DNA of 64,000 bases, from NCBI GenBank assembly GCA_963763115.1, contig CAVXNM010000023.1:12373-76372 (forward strand), in the 5' to 3' direction. The position numbers and the translations under genes were made by a program. The DNA comes from CAVQCA01 sp963763115 (GTDB lineage Bacteria > Pseudomonadota > Gammaproteobacteria > UBA9214). Below the pieces are notes generated by a model. It was not told where the DNA came from. It saw only the letters and a program-made list of their open reading frames with translations, and did not search any database. This document shows, piece after piece, positions 36,185 to 47,299 of the stretch. Position 1 is the first letter of the stretch, and every line of letters begins with the position of its first letter.

Positions 36185-36583
36185 CTATTCATGAAACTTC
36201 AATGCGGCAACGATCGCATTCAGTTTTCCCTGTTCACCTGACGCACCGTACAGGGATGTATTCCTGGTGGCCTCGTCCAGTTCTCTCTGTCGAATGCTTT
36301 GTAAGTACTGCTCGTTGCAGGTGATGATCCTCTTTTTTATTTTGTCCAGATGCGCCGGTATGTGGCTCATGTCCCTCACATAGGCGTCGATGAAGATACC
36401 TTCGTTCTCGTTTATCTTGACAGGTGGAACCAGGTCCTTTACGAGTTTGTTGAATTCTTCACACCATTTTTTCGGGGCCTGGTGGGAAAGCATGAAAAAG
36501 AGATCGATATAGGGTTCTTTGCGAACCCTGGGTGGGCGTTTATCGTCTATGCCGACTATCTTAATGTCACTGATACTTTCCAA
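36185..36583 (-). CDS. Hypothetical protein of lower GC content
   Basis: 132 residues from a TTG start at 36583, chosen because AGGAG lies nine bases upstream; the same frame is open further upstream to 36688. The protein begins (M)ESISDIKIVGIDDKRPPRVRKEPYIDLFFMLS and is basic and soluble, with a WCEEFNKLVKDL helix and RDMSHIPAHLDKIKKRI. Its GC is visibly lower than the surrounding genes, suggesting horizontal acquisition. It could belong to a mobile-element or defence context, but neighbours show no such genes and no family is recognised. Confidence 0.5.
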   Translation of the reverse strand: MESISDIKIVGIDDKRPPRVRKEPYIDLFFMLSHQAPKKWCEEFNKLVKDLVPPVKINENEGIFIDAYVRDMSHIPAHLDKIKKRIITCNEQYLQSIRQRELDEATRNTSLYGASGEQGKLNAIVAALKFHE

Positions 36584-37050
36584 GTAAGGTTGCTCCTGTT
36601 GGTGGCGTGCGGGGTCCGGGTGTGTACGGGTATGTGAGTGGAGCGTACTCCCTGGCGGCATTGAATGCACAAGTGGATCATTTCGCACCGGCGGCGACCG
36701 GGTCAGGGATCACGGGGGTTGACCCGCGCCTTCGGCGGGCACTCCTGCCAGGTGCTTTCGACCGGGGGAGGGTACTGGTCGATCGGGACCCTGCGGTTCC
36801 GGCCACCGGTCAAAACCGCTGCCAGGAGTGAGCCGCCGAGCGGTGATTTCGGGTGGTATGTCAGCGGCGCGGGGGAGTATATTCGGTCGCGTGGAGCGTG
36901 ATCTGCTATGCAGTGACAGCGGGTGACGAAATCATGAATGATCTGCCGGATGCCCGGAGACGGCTGCGTGACGACGCAGGCTCGTCCGCAGTGTCGGAAC
37001 CGACCCGGCAGAGTACCCCGTTTTACCAACAGACCATGAGGACCAGTGAT
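36584..37050. other. Intergenic stretch
   Basis: 467 bases between the lower-GC orphan and the UPF0149 gene. Open frames on either strand are short and lack ribosome sites. No repeat or RNA signature seen. Confidence 0.3.
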
Positions 37051-37611
37051 ATGTCGTTAGCGCTCGATGCCACGCTCTCCGAAGACGAATATGCGGAGCT
37101 TGATGAGTTTTTATGTGCGGGGGATGAGGAGGAAGAACGCCTGCCGGTGGATGAGGCCCACGGCTTCATGACGGCGGTGATCATAGGTCACGCGCCGGTG
37201 GCGCCGGAGGCATTGCTGGAATCGGTCTGGGGCCAGCCGGTGTTCGCCGATGAAGCCGAGCGGGAGCGCATGACAGGTCTGCTGCTACGCCTGTTTCGCG
37301 AGATTGCCATGACGATCAAGGCGGGACACTCGTTTGAACCGCTGGTCGTCGAGATCGAGGAGGATGGCGCGACGCTGGTGGTCCACGAGGGGTGGTGCTT
37401 CGGCTTCATGCTGGCGGTCAGCGGCGACGAGGAGCGCTGGAGCCAGCTGCCGAAGCATGAACAGTCATTGCTGGGGCCGATCGCCAGACTCGCGCTGCTG
37501 CATGTCGAGGACGAACCGGAAATCGACGCAGAGGAGTATGAACTGCTGGTGGAACTGCTTCCCGGTGCGGTCGCGGGGCTGAATGCGTACTGGGAATCGA
37601 ACTGGGGTTAG
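37051..37611 (+). CDS. UPF0149/YecA-like family protein
   Basis: 186-residue acidic cytoplasmic protein. LDEFLCAGDEEEERLPVDEAHGFMTAVIIGHAPV matches the UPF0149 (YecA/YgfB) family opening with its DxHGFLTG-type motif, here EAHGFMTAV. The C-terminus lacks the SEC-C-like cysteine motif of full YecA. Function in the family is unknown. The start at 37051 has GAGGA about eight bases upstream; longer in-frame readings begin in the preceding gap. Confidence 0.8.
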   Translation: MSLALDATLSEDEYAELDEFLCAGDEEEERLPVDEAHGFMTAVIIGHAPVAPEALLESVWGQPVFADEAERERMTGLLLRLFREIAMTIKAGHSFEPLVVEIEEDGATLVVHEGWCFGFMLAVSGDEERWSQLPKHEQSLLGPIARLALLHVEDEPEIDAEEYELLVELLPGAVAGLNAYWESNWG

Positions 37612-37821
37612 GAGCCTGTCCGAGTAATCATGTTGCTACTGCGGCGGCGTGAAATCGGTCCATTTTTACATTCCTTCTCGTCAAATAGAACCCGCTATTC
37701 TCCTCGAACGATCGCAAAACTGCCCTCGATTTCCAGCGCGCCTCGCTACACACAGATTAATCGGACAGGCTCCCGGGGAATCCGTGAATTCCGGGATTGT
37801 CCCGTACCCTGACCGCTCGTG

Positions 37822-39027
37822 CTATGAGCCGGGGACGACGATAAATTCCCCGGCGATGATCTCGGTGTTTTTCAGGTGATTCACCTTGAGCAGCCTGTCT
37901 ACCGTGGTCCGGTATTGTTGCGCGATCATGCTCAGCGTGTCGCCGCGCAATATCCGGTGACGGACCGACTGGATGCGTTCCTCCTCCGGCAGCCTGGCGA
38001 GACGCTCGCCGAAGAGTGTTTCGCTCGTCTTCGGGATAAGCAGAATACTCGGCCTGTCGGGTGGGGTGGTGAGCCGGAGGATGCCGGGATTGAGACGCTT
38101 GAGTTCCTCTTCGGTAATTCCGGCAAGCCGCGCGGCCACCTGTAGATCGATTCGTCCCTGCGTGTCGACGCGGGTGAAGTAGACTCTGTCGGGCAGCGAC
38201 GGCAGCGTGATGTGGTAATCTGCCGGATGATTGATCAGCGCCCGCAGGGCGATCAGCCTGGGCACATAGCCACGGGTCTCCGCCGGCAGCGGCAAATGCC
38301 AGAAATCGACCGGTTTTCCCTCGCGGCGGTTCTGCTCGATGGCGCGTTGAACCCGCGCGCTGCCTGCGTTATAGGCCGCCAGGGCCAGCAGCCAGTCGCC
38401 GAAGTCGCGATGCAGATGTGTCAGGTAGTCCAGGGCTGCCTCGGTTGCATCAATGACGTCCCTGCGGCCGTCGAACCACCAGTTCTGGCTGAGACCGAGA
38501 TACACGGCCGTGTCGGGCATGAACTGCCATAATCCGGCCGCCCCGACCGGTGAGGTGGCATGTGGGTCGAAGGCGCTTTCAACGAACGGCAGCAATGCCA
38601 GCTCCGCCGGCAACCCGCGTTGTTCCACGCGGTTCAGGATGTGGTAAAGGTAGGGTTCGCCGCGCTGCAATACCCGTGCGATGGCTCCGGGGTGTTTCTT
38701 GTATTTCGTGAGGTAATGCCGGATTGACGGATCATTGCTTGCCGGCAGGGTGAAGCCGCCGCGCAGGCGGTCCCAGATCTCGATGACAGGCGACATCTCC
38801 GCCTCGATGTCTTCGGTTTGCATGTCGACAGCGGGTGCCGTGAAATCCGTGAACAGGTCCGCGGCACAGGAATCCGGCATGCGGGAACCGGCACACTGCG
38901 ATCGTATCCATCCCGCCGTATCGCCGGCCATGCCGTATTCTGAAGAGAGGGTGGCGATGCCTGAAATCGCGGATACTGCCATTGCCAGGCCGGGCAGCCA
39001 GAGCAGTTTTGTCGTTGTTGTATTCAT
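37822..39027 (-). CDS. mltD: Membrane-bound lytic murein transglycosylase D
   Basis: 401 residues with an N-terminal signal anchor (KLLWLPGLAMAVSAISGIATL). The lytic transglycosylase domain carries the catalytic glutamate at E150 in LLPFVESAFDP, followed by SPVGAAGLWQFMP and the NAGSARV motif of the fold. At least one LysM domain ends the protein (about 357-399, HRILRGDTLSMIAQQY...IIAGEFIVVP), with a possible degenerate one before it. It cleaves the MurNAc-GlcNAc bond, forming 1,6-anhydro ends, and acts in the periplasm. GGAG lies about eleven bases before the start. Confidence 0.9.
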   Translation of the reverse strand: MNTTTTKLLWLPGLAMAVSAISGIATLSSEYGMAGDTAGWIRSQCAGSRMPDSCAADLFTDFTAPAVDMQTEDIEAEMSPVIEIWDRLRGGFTLPASNDPSIRHYLTKYKKHPGAIARVLQRGEPYLYHILNRVEQRGLPAELALLPFVESAFDPHATSPVGAAGLWQFMPDTAVYLGLSQNWWFDGRRDVIDATEAALDYLTHLHRDFGDWLLALAAYNAGSARVQRAIEQNRREGKPVDFWHLPLPAETRGYVPRLIALRALINHPADYHITLPSLPDRVYFTRVDTQGRIDLQVAARLAGITEEELKRLNPGILRLTTPPDRPSILLIPKTSETLFGERLARLPEEERIQSVRHRILRGDTLSMIAQQYRTTVDRLLKVNHLKNTEIIAGEFIVVPGS

Positions 39028-39382
39028 CGTGATGCAACTCCAAGGTTTTGACTCCTGGTTTTGCATTGCACTCCCGGCCAACTATTGCCGGTATCTGCCG
39101 GCTTTCGCCCAGCAGAATGATTCTCACCCTTGGTAACTTCATGCTAGGCGACAGCGGGCCGGAGATGAATTGTACGGAGGTCCTATACGCGCGCTGTTTC
39201 ACGTGGTAACGGGTAGATGACCACGGAACGTGCGTGATTGCGAGGAACAAGCCGGGTCGATAGTCAATGAAGGAATCAAGGCAACCGCCCGGGTGGGCAC
39301 GATCCTGTCGGGCGACATCCTGTGCTACCGGAGGCGATAGTCCGTCCTGCAGAGAATCCGGATGATTCGGGTATTACTGTGT
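39028..39382. other. Gap upstream of mltD
   Basis: 355 bases between mltD and the end of sthA, both on the minus strand. It should contain the mltD promoter, but no strong hexamer pair is visible. No gene or repeat seen. Confidence 0.3.
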
Positions 39383-40787
39383 CTACGGACCTGCTTGCGT
39401 GGAAAGCTGCCGCAGGCAGTCCAGCGCCGCGCTCTTGTAGCACTGCGCCAGCGTCGGGTAATTGAAGACGCTCTCGGCGAGAATGTCGATGCCGCCCCCG
39501 CAGGTCATCGCCATCTGTCCCACGTGGATCAGCTCGCTGGCCGATTCGCCGATGATGTGCACGCCGCGGATGGCGCGGGTGGCGCGATCGACCAGCAGTT
39601 TCATGAAACCGCGTTCCTCCCCGATGATCTGGCCGCGCGCGGTATCGGCGAACAGGGCACGTCCGACGACGTAGGCAACGTCCCGCTCCCGCAGTTCCCG
39701 CTCGGTCTCGCCCACGTAGGAGAGTTCGGGAATGGTGTAGATGGCCATGGGCATGGGGCCGGCGGGGTGGGCATGCTGACGATCAAAGGCGTGGTTCACG
39801 GCATGGCGTCCCTGCTCCATGGCGGTGGAGGCCAGCGAGGGCCGGCCGGCCAGGTCGCCGACGATGTAGATGTGCGGCTGCACGGTCTGTTGCTGTTCAT
39901 TCAGGCGCACCCAGCCGTGATCGTCGGCAATCAGCCCGGCAGCCGCCAGATTGAGTGCGCCGTAGTTGGGTTCGCGTCCGAGGGCATATAGCAGGACATC
40001 GGTTTCCAGGAGCTGTCCGTCACGGGTGGTGAGCTGCACCCGTTCGCCGTCGCGGCGGATCGCCTCCACCCGGGTCTGCAGGTGCAATCGTATGCCCATG
40101 TCCAGCATCTGCTGCGCCAGCAAATGCTGGATGTCCTCGTCCAGGTAGGCGAGCAGGTGGGCATGGGAGTCCACCAGCTCACCTGTACACCGAGCGGGGC
40201 GAACATGGTGGCGAATTCACAGGCGATCACCCCGCCGCCCACCACCAGCAGGCGCTCCGGCAGGCGGCGCAGGCCGAGCAGGGAACTGGAATCCAGCACC
40301 CGTTCCCGGTCGAACGGCACCTCCGCCGGGCGGCGCGGCCGGGAGCCGGTCGCCAGGATGATCACGTCGGCGCTCAGGTGTTCCAGCACTGTCGCCGGCT
40401 CAGGCTCAGGGTATGCGGGTCGTGAAACGAAGCCTCGCCGGGCAGCAGTGTGACTCCTGCGGCCATGAGCCGGTTGAGCAGCAGGGTCTCCTGGCTTTCG
40501 ACGACCCGATCCTTGCGTTCTGTGGTCTCGCTCAGAAAGCCGCTGTCGAGCCGTCCATGGGCCTGGGTGGCCTGGCGCATGCCACGGGCCGCGAAGCGTG
40601 ACGTCAGATAGGCCGCTTCCCGGAGTGCCTTGCTCGGGATGGTGCCGGTCTGCAGGCTGACGCCCCCGAGGTAGGGTTTGCGCTCGATCAGACCTACACG
40701 CTTGCCGAGGCCCGCGGCCTGCAGCGCGGCGCTCTGGCCGCCCGGACCGGAGCCGATGACGAGGACGTCATAATCGTTGTGATTCAT
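39383..40787 (-). CDS. sthA: Si-specific NAD(P)+ transhydrogenase, frameshifted as sequenced
   Basis: Soluble transhydrogenase of the pyridine-nucleotide-disulphide oxidoreductase class, about 468 residues when rejoined. The FAD-binding GSGPGG loop is in MNHNDYDVLVIGSGPGGQSAA. The frame then reaches HDPHTLSLSRR, must change near 40387-40394 to continue as HLSADVIILATGSRP and LLVVGGGVIACEFA, and changes again at 40171-40180 into VDSHAHLLAYLDEDIQ. The dimerisation domain ends with AQCYKSAALDCL. Each join needs one base restored. SthA lacks the redox-active disulphide of its relatives, which fits the sequence here (LGGVSLQTGTIPSK, no CxxxxC). It balances NADH and NADPH pools. Confidence 0.88.
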
Positions 40788-40868
40788 CGTGACGGTTCAC
40801 TCGACGATAGACGCCTGTGGTAAGGCGGATGACACGTTCTTGATGGAGATATTAATCATGCAAACGAA

Positions 40869-40940
40869 CCATTTCACACGGAAGCAGACGGACTGTTCAC
40901 AAATGATTTCAATGTCTTCCGTGTGTTTCCGTGGCTATTA
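40869..40940. repeat. Dispersed CCACGGAA-type palindromic repeat
   Basis: An imperfect inverted repeat built from ACACGGAAG and CTTCCGTGTG, ending TTCCGTGGCTATT. The same words recur at 52221-52293. It lies in the gap between sthA and the FG-GAP gene. Confidence 0.5.
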
Positions 40941-41044
40941 ATCAGGATTGGCGATGGAAGCAAGCTCCGCACCGGTCAGGGAGAGAAAAGACCGGTCATG
41001 GCAGAATCGATGCGACAAGGAGAGACACTGGCGGGTTCCGGATT

Positions 41045-42401
41045 TCAATTGGATTGTTTCATGAAGAGTATCCAGACGGCTCCCTTGTCCGTCCCGCCGT
41101 CATCGTCCAGCGGTGCGCCGACGGCGAGATCGGGCAATTCCTTGCCATCGAGGTTGCCGATGCCCGCGACCGCGCTGCCGAACTGGTCACCGTCATTGAG
41201 GTTGCCCTTGAATCCACCTGCCCCGTCGGCAATTTTCTGCTGCGACTTGACCTTGCCGTCCTTATCCAGGGACAGTATCCAGACCGCGCCGTTGTCAGTT
41301 CCGCCGACATCACTCTGGTTCGCGCCCACGGCCAGATCGATGATGCCGTCGCCGTCGAGATCGCCGAGTCGGCAACCGCGCTGCCGAACCGGTCGCCGTC
41401 ATTGAGGTCACCCTTGAATCCACCTGCGCCGTCGGCGATTCGCTGCTGCGAGTTGACCCTGCCGTCGCTGTTCAGGAACAGGATCCACACCGCGCCCCTG
41501 TCGGTGCCGCCGATATCGCTCTGATCCGCGCCTACGGCCAGGTCATCTATGCCGTCGCCGTCGAGATCGCCGATGCCGGCCACCGCGCTGCCGAAATGAT
41601 CGTCGTTGTCGAGGTTGCCGTCAAAACCGCCCGCGCCGTCGGCAATTTTCTGCTGCGACTTGACCTTGCCGTCGCGGTCCATGAACAGTATCCACACCGC
41701 ACCCCGCCCGGTTCCGCCGTCGCCGGCGTACGGGGCGCCGACGGCGAGATCGTCGATGCCGTCGCCATCCAGGTCGCCGATCGAGGCCACGGCACTGCCG
41801 AACTGATCGCCGTCGTTCAGCTTGCCACCGAAGCCGCCCGCCGTGTCGGAAATCTTCTGATACTGCCTGACCTTGCCCTCGGTATTCAGGAACAGGATCC
41901 AGACGGCACCACGATCCGTCCCGCCGTCATCGTCCCCCGGCGCGCCCACTGCCAGATCGGTGACCCCATCGCCGTTGAGGTCGCCAATGGCGAGGCGTCC
42001 GCGCTGCCGAAGCGGTCATCATCGTCGAGGTTGCCGTCGAAACCGCCGGCGCCTTCCGTGATGCGCTGCTGTTTGTCCACGCGGCCGTTGTCGTCCATGA
42101 ACAGAATCCAGACTTCGCCTCGATCCGTGCCGCCGCCGTCGGCATAGGGCGTGCCCACGGCCAGGTCGGTGACCCCGTCGCTTTCGAGATCGCCGAGTGA
42201 GGCGACCGCGCTGCCGAAGCGATCACCGGCATCGAGGTTGCCGTTGAATCCGCCGCTGGTGTCAGAGATTTTCTGTTCGGAATCGACGCGTGCCGTGGTG
42301 TTGCCGGAATTGTCGTTGTTGCTGATGGAGCACTGGGCGCCCCCCAGCAGCAGGCAGGTCACCAGTATCCAGAAGAGAATGAAGAGTCTGCGGGCGGGCA
42401 T
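41045..42401 (-). CDS. FG-GAP (integrin alpha-type) repeat lipoprotein, frameshifted as sequenced
   Basis: Minus-strand gene whose three open segments rejoin into about 453 residues. The N-terminus is a lipoprotein-like signal (LFILFWILVTCLLLGGAQC). The body is a run of about seven FG-GAP-like units of about 60 residues, each with GDRFGSAVASxGDLDxDGxxDLAVGAP and GTDRGAVWILFLN. The D-x-D-x-D-G loops should bind calcium, and the whole should form a beta-propeller at the cell surface. Frames change near 41988-41993 and 41366-41372; each join lacks one base. Likely a surface or adhesion protein, function unknown. Confidence 0.75.
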
Positions 42402-42552
42402 CAGGCTGTCAGGGTGCGATGGATATCCAGGCCGTTTGTGTCCCGGGAATGGCGATTCTGCCCGGGATGATTCATAGAGTTATTGTAGTACAGTGAACTG
42501 CGGTCGGGTCATCGGCACGAAGTGCCGGCAGAGGTAGCGGGTGTGTACCGGG

Positions 42553-43554
42553 TCATACAGGCTCCTCGGCATAGCTCTCTATGATCTTGATGTAGTTGGC
42601 GCGTTCGAATGCCCCGGGATCGAGACAGTTGATCTGGCTCATGGAGCCTTTCATCTGTTGCACGGACTCGTATTGCCTGTCCTCCATCCAGGTCTGCAGA
42701 CCGTCGACGAGGGTGGTGAGAAAGTCGATGCCATGCCGCAGCAGGGCCGAGGTGGTCATGACGGCGTCGGCGCCGGCCATGAGGTACTTGATGGCCTCGA
42801 TGTGACTGTGAACGCCACGTGTGGCTGCGAGCGAGGCGTTTATCCGGCCGTAGAGTACCGCGATCCAGAGCAGCGGCAGGCGGATCTCGGAGGCCGTGCT
42901 GAGCTCGAGATTCACCATCACGTCGAGCTTCTCCAGGTCGAAGTCGGGCTGGTAAAAGCGATTGAACAGCACCAGGGCATCGACCCCCGCCTCGTCGAAC
43001 TGACGCGCCATGTTTCCCATGGCGCTGAAGAACGGACTCAGCTTCAGGGCGACCGGAATGGAGACCGAATTCTTCACCGCCTTGAGCACATCCAGGTAAC
43101 GCTGCTCCACCTCGCGCCCTGTCATGTAGAGATTGGCGGGGATGTAGTAGATATTCAGCTCGATGCCGCTTGCACCGGCTTCCTGCATCATGCGCGCCGT
43201 GTCCACCCAGCCTTCGTTGGTGACGCCGTTGAGGCTGCCGATGACGGGGATGTCCACCGCTTCCGACGCCTGGTTCAGCAGTTTCAGGTACTCCTCCGGT
43301 CCGGTTTCGTAATCCTCGTAGTCCGGAAAGTAGCTGAGCGATTCCGCAAAGCTGTTGGTGCCCGCAGTAATCAGCTGTTCAATGGCGGCGTTCTCACGCT
43401 TTATCTGTTCCTCGAACAGCGAAAACATCACCACCGCTGCGGCCCCCGCATCCTCCATGCGCTTGATGTTGTCGAGCTTCTCGGACAGGGGAGAGGCGGA
43501 TGCGACGATGGGGTTTTTGAGCGGCAGACCCATGTAGGTGGTGCGAAGATCCAT
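42553..43554 (-). CDS. Dihydroorotate dehydrogenase-like flavoprotein
   Basis: 333-residue FMN beta/alpha-barrel protein beginning MDLRTTYMGLPLKNPIVASASPLS, a DHOD-like opening. VNLELSTASEIRLPLLWIAVLYG and GVHSHIEAIKYLMAGADAVMTTSALLRHG form the phosphate-binding end of the barrel. It is the DHOD-like paralogue usually encoded next to pyruvate:ferredoxin oxidoreductase rather than the pyrimidine enzyme, so the substrate is uncertain. The gene starts 28 bases after the PFOR stop; AGAGGAT precedes its ATG. Confidence 0.85.
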   Translation of the reverse strand: MDLRTTYMGLPLKNPIVASASPLSEKLDNIKRMEDAGAAAVVMFSLFEEQIKRENAAIEQLITAGTNSFAESLSYFPDYEDYETGPEEYLKLLNQASEAVDIPVIGSLNGVTNEGWVDTARMMQEAGASGIELNIYYIPANLYMTGREVEQRYLDVLKAVKNSVSIPVALKLSPFFSAMGNMARQFDEAGVDALVLFNRFYQPDFDLEKLDVMVNLELSTASEIRLPLLWIAVLYGRINASLAATRGVHSHIEAIKYLMAGADAVMTTSALLRHGIDFLTTLVDGLQTWMEDRQYESVQQMKGSMSQINCLDPGAFERANYIKIIESYAEEPV

Positions 43555-43582
43555 ACGGTTATCCTCTGTAATGACTGGGTTT

Positions 43583-46500
43583 TCAGGTCGCGTCTGTTTC
43601 GGTCTGGCTCCGTGTATCGTCGCCGACACGCCGCTCCTTGCCATGGAAGCCGGCGCGTTCGTATTGCTTCCACTTCTGGTTGACCTCTTCCTGTGCCATT
43701 GTCATCAGCATCTCGGCCTCGGCCGGGTTGGTGCGGGTGAGCATCTTGTAGCGCAGCTCCTGGTAGGCGTAATCCCTGAAGGGGATGCGCGGACGGGGCG
43801 AATCGAGTACGAACGGATTCTCGCCCGACTTCAGTACCTCCGGATTGTAGCGCATCAGGGGCCAGTAGCCACTCATGACGGCGCGCTGCTGTTGCTGCAT
43901 GCCGTGCTGCATGTTGATGCCGTGCGCGATGCAATGGCTGTAGGCGAGAATGATGGACGGTCCCGGATAGGCCTCCGCCTCGCGGAAGGCGAGCAGGGTC
44001 TGCTGCGGGTTCGCGCCCATCGCGACCCGGGCCACGTAGACGTTGCCGTAGGAAATCGCCTGCATCGCCAGGTCCTTCTTGGCCACATGCTTGCCGCCGG
44101 CCGCGAATTTCGCCACGGCAGCCATGGGCGTGGATTTGGACATCTGGCCGCCGGTGTTGGAATAGACCTCGGTGTCCAGCACCAGGACGTTGACGTCGCG
44201 GCCCATGGACAGCACGTGGTCCAGGCCCCCGGAGCCGATATCGTAGGCCCAGCCGTCGCCGCCGACCAGCCAGATGCTGCGCCGCACCAGGTGTATCGCT
44301 GACCGACAGCAGGTGCCGGGCCTTGTCCGTGTCCATCTGCCGCAGTTTTTCCTGCAACTGCGCGACCAGCGCGCGCTGGGCGCGGATCTCGGATTCGGTG
44401 ATCTGCGGGCCGAGCAGGATCTGCTCGACGAAGCCCTCGCCCAGTTCCGGGGTGAGATCCTTCAGCAGGCGCTCGGCCATGGCGAGTTGCTGGTCGGCGG
44501 TCAGGCGGAAGCCCAGGCCGAATTCGGCGTTGTCCTCGAACAGGGAGTTGGACCAGGCCGGCCCGCGACCCTCGCTGTTCTGGCTCCACGGGGTGGTGGG
44601 CAGGTTGCCGCCGTAGATGGAGGAACAGCCGGTGGCATTGGCGACGACCAGGCGGTCGCCGAACAGCTGGGACAGGAGCTTGACATAGGGCGTCTCGCCG
44701 CAGCCGGCGCAGGAGCCCGGGAATTCGAACAGCGGCTGCAGGAACTGAACGCCGCGCACCGTCGAGAAATCCACCCGGCTGCGATCGATCCAGGGCAGTG
44801 TCTCGAAGAACCCGATGTTCTCGCGCTCCGCTTCCAGTACGGGTTCCTTCGGCTGCATATTGATCGCCCGGCGCCCGGTCTCTTCCTTGCTCCGGGCGGG
44901 GCAGGCCTCGACGCACAGCCCGCAGCCGGTGCAGTCTTCCAGGTAGACCTGCAGGGTGTAGCGCACATCGGGCAGGCCGCGTGCATCGATGGCGGCGGAC
45001 TTGAAATCCGCGGGCGCCTGCTTGAGGCGTCCCTCGCCGTAGAACTTGGAGCGGATGACGCTGTGCGGGCAGACGAAGCTGCAGTTGCCGCACTGGATGC
45101 AGATATCGGGTTCCCACACCGGCACGAACTGGGAGATGTTGCGCTTCTCCCAGCGGGTGGTCGCGGTCGGATAGGTGCCGTCCGCGGGCAGCATGCTCAC
45201 CGGCAGGTCATCCCCCTTGCCGGCCATCATCATCGCCGTGACCTGGCGTACGAACTCCGGCGCCTCGTCCGGAACGGGGGAGGTCATTTCCTGCTCGCTG
45301 GTTACGCGTTTGGGCACCTTGACCTGATACAACTGGGCGAGCGTGCTGTCGACCGCCTCGAAGTTCTTGCGCACGACCTCCTCGCCCTTCTTGCCGTAGG
45401 TCTTCTCGATGGCTTTCTTGATCTTCTCGATGGCCTTCTCTTTCGGCATCACCCCGGAGAGGGCGAAGAAGCAGGTCTGCATCACGGTGTTGATGCGGTT
45501 GCCCATGCCGCTTTCGCGGGCGACCTTGTAGGCGTCGATGACATAGAACGACAGACCCTTCTCAATGATGGTCTGCTGGATGATGCGCGGCAGATGTTCC
45601 CACACCGCCTCGGGCCCGTGCGGGCTGTTCAGCAGGAAGGTCGCCCCGGGGGCGGCCTTCTCCAGCACGTTGGTCTGCTCCAGGAAGTTGAACTGGTGGC
45701 AGCCGATGAAGTTCGCCGACTGGACCAGGTAGCTCGAGCGGATCGGGTCGGGTCCGAAGCGCAGGTGGGAGACGGTCTGCGATCCCGATTTCTTGGAATC
45801 GTAGACGAAGTAGCCCTGGGCGTAGAAGGCGGGATCCTCGCCGATGATCTTGATGGTGTTCTTGTTGGCGCCCACGGTGCCGTCGGCGCCCAGGCCGTAG
45901 AACATGGCGCGCACCACGTTGTCCGGCTCGATGATGAAGCCCGGATCGTACTCGAGACTGGTGTGGCTGAGATCGTCGTTGATGCCGATGGTGAAGTGCG
46001 TCTTCGGCTGTTCCTTGCCCAGTTCATCGAACACGGCCTTGACCATGGCAGGCGTGAATTCCTTGGAGGACAGGCCGTAGCGTCCGCCGATCAGGCGGGG
46101 CAGCGCGGGGGTCGGCAATTCGCCGCCGGCGTTGGCCTCCATGAACGCGGTCACCACATCGAGGTACAGAGGCTCGCCCGTGGCGCCCGGCTCCTTGGTC
46201 CGGTCGAGCACCGCGATGGCGCGGGCGCTCGCGGGTACGGCGGCGAGCAGATGCCGCGCCGAGAAGGGGCGGTAGAGGTGGACCTGGATGACGCCGACCG
46301 GTTCGCCGCGGGACTGCAGGTAGTCCACGGTCTCGCGCACGGTATCCGCCCCGGAGCCCATGATGATGATCACCCGCTCCGCCTGCGGGTCGCCGAAATA
46401 CTCGAACAGCCGGTACTCTCGGCCGGTGAGTTCGGCGAATTTTTCCATGTTCGCCTCGACGATTCCGGGGGTAAGGGCGTAGTAGGGATTGACGGTCTCG

Positions 46501-47189
46501 CGGCCCTGAAAATACACGTCGGGGTTCTGCGCCGTGCCGCGCATGAAGGGGTGGTCCGGGTTGAGTCCGCGCTGGCGGTGGGCGATTACCAGGTCGTCGC
46601 GGATCATCGCGCGGATCTCGTCATCCGTGAGCAGGGTGACCTTGTTTACCTCGTGCGAGGTGCGGAAGCCGTCGAAGAAATGGATGAAGGGGATGCGCGA
46701 CTCGAGCGTGCTCGCCTGCGCGATCAGGGCGAAGTCATGGGCCTCCTGTACGGAACCGGAGACCAGTTGGGCGAAGCCGGTGGCGCGTACCGCCATGACG
46801 TCCTGGTGGTCGCCGAAAATGGACAGGCCCTGGGCGGCCAGGGATCGTGCCGCCACGTGGAAGACCGCCGAGGTGAGCTCGCCGGCAATCTTGTACATGT
46901 TCGGTATCATCAGCATCAGGCCCTGGGAGGCGGTGAAGGTCGTCGTCAGGGCGCCGGTCTGCAGGGCGCCATGGGCAGTGCCCGCGGCGCCGCCCTCGCT
47001 CTGCATCTCGGCGATGAGGGGGATGTCCCCCCATAGATTGGTCTTGCCTTCCGAGGTCCACTGGTCGGCGAGTTCGGCCATGGTGGACGAGGGCGTAATG
47101 GGGTAGATCGCGCAGACCTCGTTGGTGCGGTAGGCCACGTAGGCCGCCGCCTCGTTACCGTCGATGGTCACTACTTTCCTGTTTTCCAT
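43583..47189 (-). CDS. nifJ: Pyruvate:ferredoxin (flavodoxin) oxidoreductase, frameshifted near C-terminus as sequenced
   Basis: About 1,201 residues when rejoined, a full-length single-chain PFOR. In order: the TPP pyrimidine domain (IDGNEAAAYVAYRTNEVCAIYPITPSS), the gamma domain (GINDDLSHTSLEYDPGF to VSHLRFGPDPIRSSYLV), two 4Fe-4S clusters (CIQCGNCSFVCPHS and CTGCGLCVEACPAR), a proximal-cluster cysteine pair (GSCAGCGETPY) and the TPP-binding C-terminal domain (GGDGWAYDIGSGGLDHVL). One extra base at about 44287-44295 shifts the last 235 codons. The enzyme splits pyruvate to acetyl-CoA and CO2 reducing ferredoxin or flavodoxin, or runs in reverse. Middle gene of a three-gene operon. Confidence 0.92.
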
Positions 47190-47299
47190 TCATGTCTCCA
47201 AATAACCGGCCTTGTTTGCCGGCGATACGAGGAATCGCTGGCCTCTCATGAAACGACATGTGCGCGGTCCGCCAGGGTGGCACATCACTGCGAGTCGTC

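Noticed and set aside
41045..42401. Repeated 180-base pattern suggesting a non-coding tandem array
   Set aside because: The period equals the FG-GAP protein repeat, and the frames read as protein on the minus strand.
44274..47036. 920-residue open frame antisense to nifJ
   Set aside because: Entirely a shadow of the PFOR gene in a high-GC region; Leu/Gly/Ala/Val-rich, no motifs and no ribosome site.
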